DNA from: Armatimonadota bacterium
GTDB taxonomy: Bacteria > Armatimonadota > Fimbriimonadia > Fimbriimonadales > Fimbriimonadaceae
NCBI GenBank assembly: GCA_025360125.1
Contig: JANYCU010000045.1
Span: 310,001 to 374,000, forward strand
Reading direction: 5' to 3'
Length of the DNA: 64,000 bases
In this document: positions 1 to 9,592 of the stretch, piece by piece
How the letters are laid out: every line of letters starts with the position of its first letter
How positions within the stretch are numbered: position 1 is the first letter of the stretch
Notes under the pieces: model-generated
Databases searched by the model: none
The model's input: only the letters and a program-made list of their open reading frames with translations
What the model was told of the DNA's origin: nothing
Made by a program: the position numbers and the translations under genes

Positions 1-2
1 TG

Positions 3-644
3 CCGGTAGTCAAACTTGCTGACTTGGTTTGCAGTTGGATTGGTAGTGATCAAACGGTTTGTACGCTCGATCTTTCTAACGTGGATTCAAAGGTAGATGG
101 ATTAGTTGCCGGAAGTCTTTTGTCCATTGTCTATGAATTTCTTTTTTGGGGATGTCAAACCGAGATATCTGCCCTAAAGCAACCTGTGTTGATTGTGCTT
201 GACGAGGCTCACCGAGTTCTACCATGTGAAGGTGATACGATTTGCAACAGAATAGGTGCGCGGATCGCAAAGGAAGGTCGGAAATATGGCGTTGGTCTCA
301 TGCTTGTGACGCAAAGGCCAAGTGAAGTAAACGAGACAATTTTGAGCCAGATTGGCACGCTGGCCGCAATGAGAACTACTAATGCCGCTGATCGAGCTAA
401 AATACTGGCGGTTGTACCCGACGAATTCGGCGGCCTCGGCGCAATTCTTCCAGGTCTCAGAAATGGAGAGGCATTTGTTGTCGGCGAAGCAGTACCTCTG
501 CCAACCAGAATGAGGACTCCAAAGGCGATTCGTAAGTTAGTGGGAGGCGATCCTCCCGTTTCTGTGCCTTGGTCGAAAGCGGAAAGACCAGCAGCTGACG
601 AATATCTGGCAGCTTATAAGAACTGGGTTTCAAGAAAGCAGTAA
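3..644 (+). CDS. HerA-like ATPase/helicase, C-terminal part (5' truncated by window edge)
   Basis: The frame is open from the window edge, so the start and the Walker A region lie to the left. What remains is the C-terminal half of a HerA/FtsK-type P-loop ATPase. A Walker B strand with LIVLDEAHRVLP is followed by the family stretch EGRKYGVGLMLVTQRPSEV and an SQIGT segment, which normally position the sensor and arginine finger. HerA-family hexameric ATPases pump or unwind DNA. In accessory regions they are often paired with a nuclease (for example DUF4297 or SIR2 partners) as a defence system, but the partner gene would be outside this window. The KTSC gene follows 10 nt later. The family call is secure; a defence role is inferred from the neighbouring restriction genes. 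Confidence 0.8.
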   Translation, partial: PVVKLADLVCSWIGSDQTVCTLDLSNVDSKVDGLVAGSLLSIVYEFLFWGCQTEISALKQPVLIVLDEAHRVLPCEGDTICNRIGARIAKEGRKYGVGLMLVTQRPSEVNETILSQIGTLAAMRTTNAADRAKILAVVPDEFGGLGAILPGLRNGEAFVVGEAVPLPTRMRTPKAIRKLVGGDPPVSVPWSKAERPAADEYLAAYKNWVSRKQ

Positions 645-654
645 GATAGAAAAC

Positions 655-876
655 ATGGAACCAGTCGAAATGATAATTGTTTCTTCGAGCAACATCGAAG
701 CGATCGGATTTGATTCAGCATCAGACGAACTTTATGTTCGCTTTATAAAGGGCGGAACTTACATTTACTCAGGCGTTTCTGAGTTCCAATTTAGTGAATT
801 CGTTGATGCTCCGTCGAAGGGGCAATGGCTTGATCAAAATGTGAAGAAGCCAGGAAATTCATATCGGAAGATGTAA
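655..876 (+). CDS. KTSC domain protein
   Basis: This 73-residue protein matches the small KTSC domain. It has the SSSNIEAIGFD opening, an alternating beta pattern ending in GGTYIYSGV, and the late APSKGQWLDQNVK segment followed by an aromatic-Arg end, typical of the family. KTSC proteins are short, widespread and of unclear biochemical role; some occur beside lysyl-tRNA synthetase-like or defence genes. It starts 10 nt after the HerA-like gene and is probably in the same transcript. The convergent hsdR gene ends about 105 bp downstream. Confidence 0.75.
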   Translation: MEPVEMIIVSSSNIEAIGFDSASDELYVRFIKGGTYIYSGVSEFQFSEFVDAPSKGQWLDQNVKKPGNSYRKM

Positions 877-982
877 TCGACAGGTCTTCTTTGCGTTTGA
901 CCGTTTCGGTTTGCCGTAACTTCAAGACTTGAGTTTTTCCCCTGTCAAAAAGGAAAGAAGTGAAGAGGCCTAAGTGTTTGGC

Positions 983-3900
983 CTATGCGAAGACCGGTGA
1001 CGGCACTGTTGGGTAAGCATAGTAAACGTGCCTGAAGACGGCGTCCACTTTACCCTCAATTTCAGGTCCGCTATAGGATTCTGGCAGACCAGTTTGATCG
1101 CTGTATAGAAAATCAAAGATAGTAGAGCGGACCGCGTCACGAGTTGCTTCCTTCTCGGTCCATTGGGCGATCTTTAGCTTTTCACCTTTCAGGGTCGCAA
1201 GAAGTTGTCCAGCGATCTGCTTAATGGTAGCGACTTCCTTGGGGCTGAGATTTGGCTTCATGAGCAAGTCAAACATGACTACTGACTCAGGGTCGAGACC
1301 CTCCTTAATGTAGCGCTTTTCCTCGCCGTCAAGTGTTTCTACAAAGCGTAAAAGAGCCTCGAATGTTCTTTCAATTGTAAGCCGATCCTTTTCAGAATTG
1401 TAGCTTTCGACGATTTCTTCGTAGCGAGCCTGGAAGTCTGCACGAAGCGGATTTTCTCTCATGAGTTTGGCCAGCCTCCGTTCGATTATCGTCTTGAGTT
1501 CCTGGACGGTCGTGTTCTTTTTAGGACTCTTGGCAAATTCCTCGCGAAGACGTTCGAAGTCTATCTTTGAAATGTCGTAGGGTCGGCTGTGTTCTTTAAC
1601 GACATCCTCTTGAATCGGTTGAATTGCATCAGCAACAACCGCGTGAAGGTCTTTCATGATCTTGCTGATATCCGCATCGTTGCGGTCCTCCTGAAGGCTC
1701 TTATAGATGACGTTGATCGCATCGTACGCATACTTGAAATCGTTGACTCCATCAATCGTGATGCAAGCCTTAAATTTCTTAAAGACCTCACGTGCAATCA
1801 CCTCAAATTGTTTTCGGCACTCGTCCGACTCATTTGCGGCTTCCTTCGCAGCGATGATGGTTGCGTTTCTGGCAAAGCCCGTCTCATTCATGATTGAATC
1901 CAGTGACGCGCCGCGTTCGGCAAGGAAATGTCGCACGAACTCCACGGCCTCGGCGAGTTCAGCTAACAATTCCTCATTCGATCTAGCTGGCTCATCCTCA
2001 TCTGATTCCCCGCCAGGGCGGCCAGAGTCTCCTTCGCCCACAAACGTTGCAAGAGCACTTCGCAAGTTCTTGAGGATTCCGCAGTAGTCAACAATCAATC
2101 CGTTGTTTTTGCCATCGTTAACTCGGTTGGCACGGGCAATTGCCTGCATGAGGGTGTGAGCTTTGAGGGGCTTATCAAGATACAGAGTAGCCAATGAAGG
2201 CACATCGAATCCTGTGAGCCACATCGCACAAACAATTGCGACGCGGAACGGATGCGACTCGCGTTTGAATGCCGATTCAACATCCAGCGATGTTCCATCA
2301 GGCAATGAAAATCCTTGCTTAATCAGCTTCCGGTGAGGCTCGATGTCCACATCCCAATTTCGAAACTTGGCAACTTCACCCTGTTCCTCGCTCACGATGA
2401 CGGCAGTGAGCGTTTCCTTCATCCAAATGATCTGGCGCTGACGGAAGATGACTTCCTGCTCATCGGTGATGGAACGAAGCTCTGCCTCCAGCTCATTGAT
2501 GCGCTTGTGCCAACGAGGAATGATTAGGTCATAGAGACGAACGCAGGTCACTTTATCGATGCAGACAATCATGGCCTTGCCACTTTCCCACGCCGTTGAA
2601 TAATGCCAGACGAAATCGTCCGCGATTCTTTCGAGTCGAGGTTGGGCTGCAATTACGTGGTATTCGCGTTGAAGGTCATTTTCAAGGCGCGCTCGCTGAT
2701 TTACATCGAGATCATACTCATCCAGCTTTTCGAGGATCTCCGCGATCTTCTCGTTAAGTTCAGTATGGGTAAGGCCCAGTTTCTCACCACGGGCGTCAAA
2801 GAAAAGAGGAACAGTTGCCCCATCATCAACTGCTCGTTGGAAGTCATACGTCGAGACATAGTCACCAAAGACGCGCCGTGTAATCTCATCACTTTTGAAC
2901 AGTGGTGTTCCGGTAAATCCAACATAGCTCGAATTCGGAAGGGCGTTTCGCATGTTGAGTGCCAGACGTCCATATTGGGTCCGGTGGGCCTCGTCGCTAA
3001 TAACAATAATGTCGTCGCGACCAGACCATGGTTCCTCTGGATTTACGTCTCTATTGAACTTCTGAACAAGCGTAAAGACATGGCTCTTATGATCTGCGAG
3101 CATTTGACGAAGGTGTACGCCGGATGAAGCACGATGCTCTTCGGCTTTACCCTTGACAACAGAACAGCCCGCAAATGTCTTGTAAATTTGAGAGTCAAGA
3201 TCGTCACGATCAGTCACAACGAGGAACGTAAAATTCCCGCCGAGTTTCCGGTGCACCTTCCGAGTAAAAAAGACCATCGAGTAGCTCTTTCCGCTACCTT
3301 GGGTGTGCCAGAAAACACCAAGTCTTCCTTCCCGAGCCTTCCTGTCGCGAACTGCCTGAAGCGCCTTATTCACTCCTAGGAACTGGTGGTTTTTCCCAAC
3401 AATCTTGACGGTTTTGCCAGAGCTTTCATCGAAGAGGATGAAGTTTTCGACAAGGTCAAGGAGGTTTCGCTTGTTACATACACCCTTCAACAGAGTTTCC
3501 ATGTCAACAACGCCAGCCTCGGTCTCCTCCAGTCGTTTCCACTCATGGAAAAAAGCATATTTGCTTCCAAGTGAACCTAATTTGCCTTTGTCCCCATTGC
3601 CTATCAAGACAATTGCATTGTGGTGAAAGGCATGCGGGACGGTGTCTCGGTAGTCGTTCAGATTCTCTTCAACGGCACGTCTCAAATCTCGGTGAATGGC
3701 TTTGCACTCAATGAAGATTAGAGGTAATCCGTTCACGAAGCCTACGATATCCGCACGCCGTCTATAGATGTCGCCTTGAAGCCACAACTCCCGCACCGCC
3801 ACAAATCGATTTGACTCGGGATTCTCAAAATCAATAATTGCGAGTCTCTTCTTTTGGAGGATTCCTTGGTCGTCACGATAGGTAACAAGGACACCATCTC

Positions 3901-4192
3901 GAATCAGGCTATATTTCTCCTGATTCGTTGCTAAAAGTGAAAGACTAGAGCTGGCCTCCGTTAGTTGGCGTTCTGCATCCCGATAGGCAGCTTCTGGAAG
4001 TTCAGGATTGAGCCGTCGAAGGGCGTCTCGTATATCCCGAAAGAGAACTGCTTCCCGCTGATCCTTGCGACCTAGTAGACTCCCATCACCATAGTCCTCC
4101 TGGTTGTAAGCGAAGACCGACTCCCAACCCAAGGCATCCCGCAGATAATCTGCGGAAGTCTGTTGGACGAGAGTGTCTTCGTTGAGGCTCAT
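983..4192 (-). CDS. hsdR: Type I restriction endonuclease, R (motor/nuclease) subunit
   Basis: This is a full-length 1069-residue HsdR. The N-terminal PD-(D/E)XK nuclease is visible as RRRADIVGF (about residues 145-152) followed by IFIECK (159-164). A superfamily 2 translocase follows, with Walker A QGSGKS (about 298-303), DEAH (400-403) and TGTP around residue 430. The C-terminal part is the usual helical region that contacts the methylase core. HsdR with HsdM and HsdS cleaves unmodified DNA far from the recognition site after ATP-driven translocation. It is the last gene of a four-gene leftward operon, and its ATG overlaps the stop of the DUF262 gene by 4 nt. No frameshift or missing catalytic motif was seen. 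Confidence 0.96.
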   Translation of the reverse strand: MSLNEDTLVQQTSADYLRDALGWESVFAYNQEDYGDGSLLGRKDQREAVLFRDIRDALRRLNPELPEAAYRDAERQLTEASSSLSLLATNQEKYSLIRDGVLVTYRDDQGILQKKRLAIIDFENPESNRFVAVRELWLQGDIYRRRADIVGFVNGLPLIFIECKAIHRDLRRAVEENLNDYRDTVPHAFHHNAIVLIGNGDKGKLGSLGSKYAFFHEWKRLEETEAGVVDMETLLKGVCNKRNLLDLVENFILFDESSGKTVKIVGKNHQFLGVNKALQAVRDRKAREGRLGVFWHTQGSGKSYSMVFFTRKVHRKLGGNFTFLVVTDRDDLDSQIYKTFAGCSVVKGKAEEHRASSGVHLRQMLADHKSHVFTLVQKFNRDVNPEEPWSGRDDIIVISDEAHRTQYGRLALNMRNALPNSSYVGFTGTPLFKSDEITRRVFGDYVSTYDFQRAVDDGATVPLFFDARGEKLGLTHTELNEKIAEILEKLDEYDLDVNQRARLENDLQREYHVIAAQPRLERIADDFVWHYSTAWESGKAMIVCIDKVTCVRLYDLIIPRWHKRINELEAELRSITDEQEVIFRQRQIIWMKETLTAVIVSEEQGEVAKFRNWDVDIEPHRKLIKQGFSLPDGTSLDVESAFKRESHPFRVAIVCAMWLTGFDVPSLATLYLDKPLKAHTLMQAIARANRVNDGKNNGLIVDYCGILKNLRSALATFVGEGDSGRPGGESDEDEPARSNEELLAELAEAVEFVRHFLAERGASLDSIMNETGFARNATIIAAKEAANESDECRKQFEVIAREVFKKFKACITIDGVNDFKYAYDAINVIYKSLQEDRNDADISKIMKDLHAVVADAIQPIQEDVVKEHSRPYDISKIDFERLREEFAKSPKKNTTVQELKTIIERRLAKLMRENPLRADFQARYEEIVESYNSEKDRLTIERTFEALLRFVETLDGEEKRYIKEGLDPESVVMFDLLMKPNLSPKEVATIKQIAGQLLATLKGEKLKIAQWTEKEATRDAVRSTIFDFLYSDQTGLPESYSGPEIEGKVDAVFRHVYYAYPTVPSPVFA

Positions 4193-6282
4193 TGGTCTAC
4201 TGCACTAATTTGTCGCTCGAATGATTGCCGTACTAGACTCATGATATATGGAATCTCTTCCAAGTTATCGAATAAGACTTCAACGTCACCATTACCCCAT
4301 GTGCCAATGTTGGTGACGTCTCGGGTAATTCCGCGAGAATCGTTGAGGTCAGCAAAAGGAATATTGAGGAAAAGCTTCAGCCGCTTTGATTGCGGTTCAA
4401 CGTCCACAAAGTTTGTTTCTGCCTTGTAGGCAACATATCCGAATCGACAGACTTCCGCCACTACAGGGTCGAGCCCAAGGATTTCCTTTCTAATCGCTTC
4501 GTACAACACCCTGATCGCCTCTGACTTTAACTGAGGGTAGGAATCAAGTGTGTACTGTGTCGATTCAACTTGCCTAGGCGGTTGGAATTCGCTAAGGTTC
4601 AATGACTCTGGCTTCGGCGACTCCCACACCTTGCTTGCAAGTTCGGCAAGCCGTTCGGCTCGCGCTACAATCGCATCCTCATCCCAGACTTCTAGTGACC
4701 CAAGACCTGCATTCATCCGCAGTGGGCTTTCGGCAAATCCGCCCTTCATGTCACGCTTCTCGTGGAACGGCCGGTCGCTATACTCCGTGTTGTAGCCAGT
4801 CAAAGTCAGGTTGCCCACGGTGTGAAGGCGCATTCCGTGGACACGCTCCCACTCCTCGCCGAGCATCGCCTTCCACTCCGGGCGCATGTCCTCGTTCTGA
4901 GGCATGATGTGCTCGATGGTGTATTCGTCCACCGGGACCCGTTCTTTGCGATCGTGATTCTCCATCCGACGAAGCCAGTAGGAGCGGCTCCTGAAGTGGT
5001 AGAGGTCGCGCACTTGGAGTTGGCGTCGAAACTCGTCATCCCTTGGGAAGCGGCGGTAAGAAGGCAGCAGCAGGAATTTCGCTTGGATGCTTTCGAGATA
5101 GCGATCCTTCTTGAGATCGCGCCCAAACGTCGCAAATGTCTTGTTCAGCGAGTTGGTTGGAATCTCACAGACTGCACGGCGGAAAACATAGCTCTCAACC
5201 AACCGAACTGCCGCCAGGAAGTCGAGCTTGGATAACAGACCCGATTGAAAGTCAGAGTAAAGCTCCAAGAGGAATGGGTAGGCAACATCAACCCGAAGCT
5301 CCCTGAGGTCGTGGAAGGCTAGCTTCAGTTCAGGATCGCTCTCCGTGCCGAGAGCCATGGCACAGTAGAATCGAGCGTAATCCCGAATCTGAGTGACAAT
5401 CGCCTCCACACCCTCAACCTTTCCTGATTGAGTGTAAGTCTTGAAGGCGGTGTAAACATCTCGGACGTTGGGAATTTCGCCGGTGCGTACGGTTAGGTAA
5501 TGCCGCATGAAGCCGTCGAAGTACCACACGTAGCCTTCCTGCCCAAACTCAATCTCCATGGGACGCCAATACTGTTCGTAGAGGCGTGTCTGGAGATCAG
5601 GCTCCAGCGACATCAGCACGAAGTTTCGAATGAGGTCGGCTTGGCTGAGCTCGCGCCCGGTTGAGTTGAGACTCTCGAAAACGAGTTGAGGATTATCTTG
5701 TCCCCTGGTGAGGGACACATCCACAATCATGAGCTTGGCCAATCCAGCCCACACTCGATCCTGAAGGTCTTGAGACCCCTTGAGTCGCTTCAGGAAGAAC
5801 TCGTAGTTCGCCGCAATTCGGATCGAGCTCTCCTTGGGCATCGGCGCTTGACCCACAATCGCGCTAAGAGAGGGCTTATCGGTCTGGCTGAGGAGGAGCT
5901 TGAATCGCCGTTCTCCGGTCTCTTCTGGATTGCTTAGATAGAGATTGCGAATCTTCCTGGCCGTAAAGCCGTCAGAAGTTTCGCTCTCACCTAGTGCCTC
6001 TGCCAGTGCTGCGAGGATCAGGCTAACCGTGGTCAACCGCTGCTGACCGTCAATCACAAGATAGGGAGACCACCTGGAGGCGTTCGACTGAGCTTCTTCA
6101 ATATAGACCACAGAACCAACGAAGTGGCCTGTGATCGAGCCGTCGGCAGCTGATCGAACTATATCCTGCCAAAGCTGTTCGCATTCAGGCTCTTGCCAGC
6201 TGTAGGTTCGCTGGTAAATGGGAATCACAAACTGTTCGCCGCTCTGGATGAACTTCAGGAGATTAGCTTCAACTGCTTTCAT
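4189..6282 (-). CDS. GmrSD-like nuclease (DUF262-DUF1524-DUF5655) inside the type I RM operon
   Basis: This 697-residue protein has three recognisable parts. The N-terminal DUF262 (ParB/sulfiredoxin-like) NTP-binding domain has IYQRTYSW near residue 22 and IDGQQRLTT at 77-85. The DUF1524 HNH-type nuclease has YTIEHIMPQ at about 454-462 and HTVGNLTL at 487-494. A C-terminal domain from about 575 resembles DUF5655, with YKAETNFVDV and GNGDVEV. This is the architecture of GmrSD/BrxU-type enzymes, which cut phage DNA carrying modified bases. It lies between hsdS and hsdR with 4-nt overlaps on both sides, so all four proteins should be made together. The domain call is firm; activity against modified DNA is inferred from the family. 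Confidence 0.9.
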   Translation of the reverse strand: MKAVEANLLKFIQSGEQFVIPIYQRTYSWQEPECEQLWQDIVRSAADGSITGHFVGSVVYIEEAQSNASRWSPYLVIDGQQRLTTVSLILAALAEALGESETSDGFTARKIRNLYLSNPEETGERRFKLLLSQTDKPSLSAIVGQAPMPKESSIRIAANYEFFLKRLKGSQDLQDRVWAGLAKLMIVDVSLTRGQDNPQLVFESLNSTGRELSQADLIRNFVLMSLEPDLQTRLYEQYWRPMEIEFGQEGYVWYFDGFMRHYLTVRTGEIPNVRDVYTAFKTYTQSGKVEGVEAIVTQIRDYARFYCAMALGTESDPELKLAFHDLRELRVDVAYPFLLELYSDFQSGLLSKLDFLAAVRLVESYVFRRAVCEIPTNSLNKTFATFGRDLKKDRYLESIQAKFLLLPSYRRFPRDDEFRRQLQVRDLYHFRSRSYWLRRMENHDRKERVPVDEYTIEHIMPQNEDMRPEWKAMLGEEWERVHGMRLHTVGNLTLTGYNTEYSDRPFHEKRDMKGGFAESPLRMNAGLGSLEVWDEDAIVARAERLAELASKVWESPKPESLNLSEFQPPRQVESTQYTLDSYPQLKSEAIRVLYEAIRKEILGLDPVVAEVCRFGYVAYKAETNFVDVEPQSKRLKLFLNIPFADLNDSRGITRDVTNIGTWGNGDVEVLFDNLEEIPYIMSLVRQSFERQISAVDQ

Positions 6283-7406
6283 ACGTCAATCTCTCCTGAT
6301 ATGAGCCGAGGAAGCAGCAGGTCGCGTGCCTTTTGGAGTGCCTTACACTGGTTTCGGAGCACTTGGACTTGCCGACGCAATGGGGACACTAGCTGATCGA
6401 ACTCATCCGATACGGACTTCGAAGGAACCGTCAATTTCAATTCACCAAGGTCCGTCTTGGAAAGTTCTGTTTGATTTGTCGCTCCTTTACCCATTCCTTC
6501 GATCACGGACTGCATCGAGACGAGAGCCATGCCGAACCATGCCGGGCTCAGATTCTCCCTCGGCCGAACAATAGTGACGTGAGAATCAACCGTGCAATCC
6601 GGAATCTCCTCCAACACCTGAGCGACACGACCCAAAGTTCCGGCTCCTGTAGAGTTCACGAGGACATCTCCCACTCGAACGAACTTGGAAGCTGGCACTT
6701 TCTTGGACTGATGTCGAGCGGGACCTAAATCAAGAAGGCCATCCCGAACGCACTTTTGGTTTATCACCAACCCCTGCACATCATCGTCGTAGGCAGGCGA
6801 AATCCCTCTCGACAAAAACTCGGCTAAGTCAGTAATCGCTGCTCGATGCCAGCCTTCGGGGAGGCCGTTCTGAATTTTAGTGAGCTCGTGACCGGGGAAG
6901 CGGAAGCGGACGAACCACCCGCGATAGGTCAGTCGCGCCGCCTCTTCCAACAACTTAATCCGACGCTTATTGTTGTCGATCAAATCATCGTACACAGATA
7001 ATTTGTTGGCGATGCTGACTTGAGCCGCGAGGTCAGGAACCCTAACTCTGTATGCGTGGAGGTCATTCCTGTTTACTCCGGGGACGGCAGCCTTACTTCC
7101 AGTAGTCCCTTTCAGGGAATTTCGAAGGAAATAAGAAACGAACTTTGGATCATTGCCATGAAAATTGATGGCATAAAGTGCCGTATTGAGCGGCCAATAA
7201 GGCTCTTGAATGTAAAAGACCTCGCCTATAGTGCCATAGCGACCTGTGACTACTCCGGGCGGCTCAGCTTTGGCGATGTTGTGAAATCCAGTCACTCCGG
7301 AAGACGAGACAATGGGAATGGAGCCGTCGCGTCTTTGGCTCTCCGGTAGGTCGTGACCACGCTTGAGAGTTACGACTTCACCAAGTGTGGTTTCAGTCCA
7401 GCTCAT
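6279..7406 (-). CDS. hsdS: Type I restriction-modification specificity subunit S
   Basis: This 375-residue HsdS has two target-recognition domains and two conserved helical spacers. TRD1 covers roughly residues 1-130 and opens with LGEVVTLKRGHDLP. The central spacer contains DLIDNNKRRIKLLEE and LTYRGWFVRFRFPG. TRD2 covers roughly 180-320. The C-terminal spacer ends in KARDLLLPRLISGEIDV. The two TRDs set the bipartite recognition sequence, which cannot be read from sequence alone. It overlaps hsdM upstream and the DUF262 gene downstream by 4 nt each. No internal inverted repeats of the phase-variable kind were noticed. Confidence 0.94.
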   Translation of the reverse strand: MSWTETTLGEVVTLKRGHDLPESQRRDGSIPIVSSSGVTGFHNIAKAEPPGVVTGRYGTIGEVFYIQEPYWPLNTALYAINFHGNDPKFVSYFLRNSLKGTTGSKAAVPGVNRNDLHAYRVRVPDLAAQVSIANKLSVYDDLIDNNKRRIKLLEEAARLTYRGWFVRFRFPGHELTKIQNGLPEGWHRAAITDLAEFLSRGISPAYDDDVQGLVINQKCVRDGLLDLGPARHQSKKVPASKFVRVGDVLVNSTGAGTLGRVAQVLEEIPDCTVDSHVTIVRPRENLSPAWFGMALVSMQSVIEGMGKGATNQTELSKTDLGELKLTVPSKSVSDEFDQLVSPLRRQVQVLRNQCKALQKARDLLLPRLISGEIDV

Positions 7407-9460
7407 CCCAGTAGCTCCTGTAAATTTTGACTTACGAGTGAAGCCAACTCAGAGGATTCAAAGTTTAGTCCCTGAAGTTCATCGTGAATTGCTTGTATTG
7501 CTTCGTCAAAGTCGAATTCATCATCCTCGATCTCTGGAGCAATGCCGACATATCTACCCGGAGTGAGTGACCATTCGCTCCTTTCCAACTCCGAGTGATC
7601 TACGAGTTTGACTAGGCCCTCGACGTCCCTAAGCTTCCCTTCTGGAAAACGCTCCAAGAGCCAATGTGCTTGACGGTGAAAATATCGGACGAGCTTTAAT
7701 TGCTCTATGCTTAGTCCACGTTTCTCTTCTAGTAACTTTTTCGCCTTAGCAATTTCGCGACCATCCCATAGCTCTGATTCTTTTGCTCCCAGCAATTTCT
7801 CGGCATGCTCTACCAATCGATTTGAAAGCTTTGAGGCGTGATCAAGTGCCTTGACTAAGTCGTGTGAGATGTCGGCAATTGTTCGAACTTGTGTCTCGGA
7901 CTGCTTTCCTGCTTTAGGTGCAAACTGCAGATACTCCTCAAATGTTTTTGCTTTGAAATGGTAGTCGTCGATTGCATTTTCAAACTCTTCCCAAAGTTGA
8001 TTTTTTGGTTGCTTGTCAAAGAATTGCGAAGTATGGTCGACGAAGTTGTTCAGGGCGTCTTGACTATCTGGGACAGACTTGGCATCAAAGCACTTTTTTG
8101 CCTCCGCGATCGAGCGGCTGAGCCAAGCTTCCACCAACTCCCAGAATCGCTCACTTTCACCTCGGTACAGCCAAACAATGCTCAGAAGGTTCTGAAGCTG
8201 TTCCGGCGAAAAGTCGTAAATCTTGCGGGTGACTCTCCGATGGACATTTCGAGCATCCAACATCAGGACTTTATTCTTGTGTTGCTCAGGTTTGTCCTTG
8301 TTGAGAAACCAGAGTTCGCAAGGCACAGTTCGCGTATAGAAGAAACCAGACCGGATCGAGACCATCATGTCCACGTGGCCGGACTTGATTAGTCTTTCAC
8401 GGACTTTTCCTTCTTCCCTTCCCGAACTCGATGCTTGAGAGGACATAACAAACCCAGCCTTGCCTTTGTCATTCAAGTAGCTGTAGAAGTATTGAATCCA
8501 AAGATAATTGGCATTGCTAACCTTGCCTCCCTTGTTGACTCCAGGCAGGCCAAACGGCAAGCGGCGGTCATTCTTAACTTTCTCAGCATCCACTTCATCC
8601 ACATTGAACGGCGGATTTGCCATGACATAATCACATGCTTTGAAAAGATTCTGGGGATCGTTGTAATAGCTATTAGCGTCGTTACCAGAAGAGATTGAGC
8701 CTTCAAGCCCATGGACCGCAAGGTTCATCTTCGCAAGGTTGGCAGTCGTCTTGTTTTTCTCGTACCCTCGGAAAGTAAGTCGCTCTGAAGGATTGAGGTG
8801 CTTGCCCTCGACAATGTGGGCTGACTGAACAAACATACCTCCGGAGCCACAAGCAGGATCAGCGATAATGCCTCCTTCTGGCTCCAAAACGTTAGCTATA
8901 AATCCAACCAAGGAGATAGGGGTGAAGAATTCCCCACCATCATGTGCGCCCTGATCGGCGAATTGAGTAAGGAAGTACTCATAAATCCGCCCGAAAATGT
9001 CGCCGTCTGCCTTTTTGAGTTCTTCTGGGTTCAATTTGCGAACGAGGTCGCCCAAGATTGAATAATCGAGTTCTTGGTACTCCTGTTTTGGGAGGACACC
9101 TTCAAGAGTTCGGTAGTCCTTTTCGATCGACTCCATCGCCGCGATGACCATCTCAGGGAGCTTTGAGTTGCTTGCATTCTCAACTAAGTAATCAAATTGG
9201 GCCTCGGGGCGAAGGAAGATTGCCGATCGTTCCGAAAAGTCCTCCTTCGTCAGTGGTCGAACGATTCCTGCGCGTGAGGGCAATTTAGCTTCGATTTCAG
9301 GCTTAACGGCAAGGTAGCGACTGTAGGCATGACGTAGAAAGATCAGGCCCATTACCGGCAAAAAGTATTCGTTGCTGGCCAGGTTGGAGTTGGCTCGCAA
9401 ATTATCGGCTGCGCTCCATAGCCGCCGCTCTATCGCTTCGATATTTTCTAGTTGAGCCAT
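7403..9460 (-). CDS. hsdM: Type I restriction-modification N6-adenine methyltransferase subunit M
   Basis: This 685-residue HsdM has the N-terminal helical HsdM_N domain, the SAM-binding motif DPACGSGG at 201-208 and the catalytic NPPF at 282-285 within DYVMANPPFN. The C-terminal region beyond about 480 is long, with helical coiled-coil character, as in the larger HsdM subfamily. It is the first gene of the operon hsdM-hsdS-DUF262-hsdR. The 130-bp gap to the DUF2779 gene should hold the promoter. It methylates adenine in the site read by HsdS and protects host DNA. Confidence 0.96.
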   Translation of the reverse strand: MAQLENIEAIERRLWSAADNLRANSNLASNEYFLPVMGLIFLRHAYSRYLAVKPEIEAKLPSRAGIVRPLTKEDFSERSAIFLRPEAQFDYLVENASNSKLPEMVIAAMESIEKDYRTLEGVLPKQEYQELDYSILGDLVRKLNPEELKKADGDIFGRIYEYFLTQFADQGAHDGGEFFTPISLVGFIANVLEPEGGIIADPACGSGGMFVQSAHIVEGKHLNPSERLTFRGYEKNKTTANLAKMNLAVHGLEGSISSGNDANSYYNDPQNLFKACDYVMANPPFNVDEVDAEKVKNDRRLPFGLPGVNKGGKVSNANYLWIQYFYSYLNDKGKAGFVMSSQASSSGREEGKVRERLIKSGHVDMMVSIRSGFFYTRTVPCELWFLNKDKPEQHKNKVLMLDARNVHRRVTRKIYDFSPEQLQNLLSIVWLYRGESERFWELVEAWLSRSIAEAKKCFDAKSVPDSQDALNNFVDHTSQFFDKQPKNQLWEEFENAIDDYHFKAKTFEEYLQFAPKAGKQSETQVRTIADISHDLVKALDHASKLSNRLVEHAEKLLGAKESELWDGREIAKAKKLLEEKRGLSIEQLKLVRYFHRQAHWLLERFPEGKLRDVEGLVKLVDHSELERSEWSLTPGRYVGIAPEIEDDEFDFDEAIQAIHDELQGLNFESSELASLVSQNLQELLG

Positions 9461-9592
9461 TCCGGAGAGTTTACTTTTTATCGGAGAACACGACGGGCGA
9501 ACAAGTAGCGCGAAATGGCCTTGCTTTCAACCTAGATCCTACCAAGAAAATGATGAATTGACCAGGTAATTCTGCGCCATTCAATATAGGGC

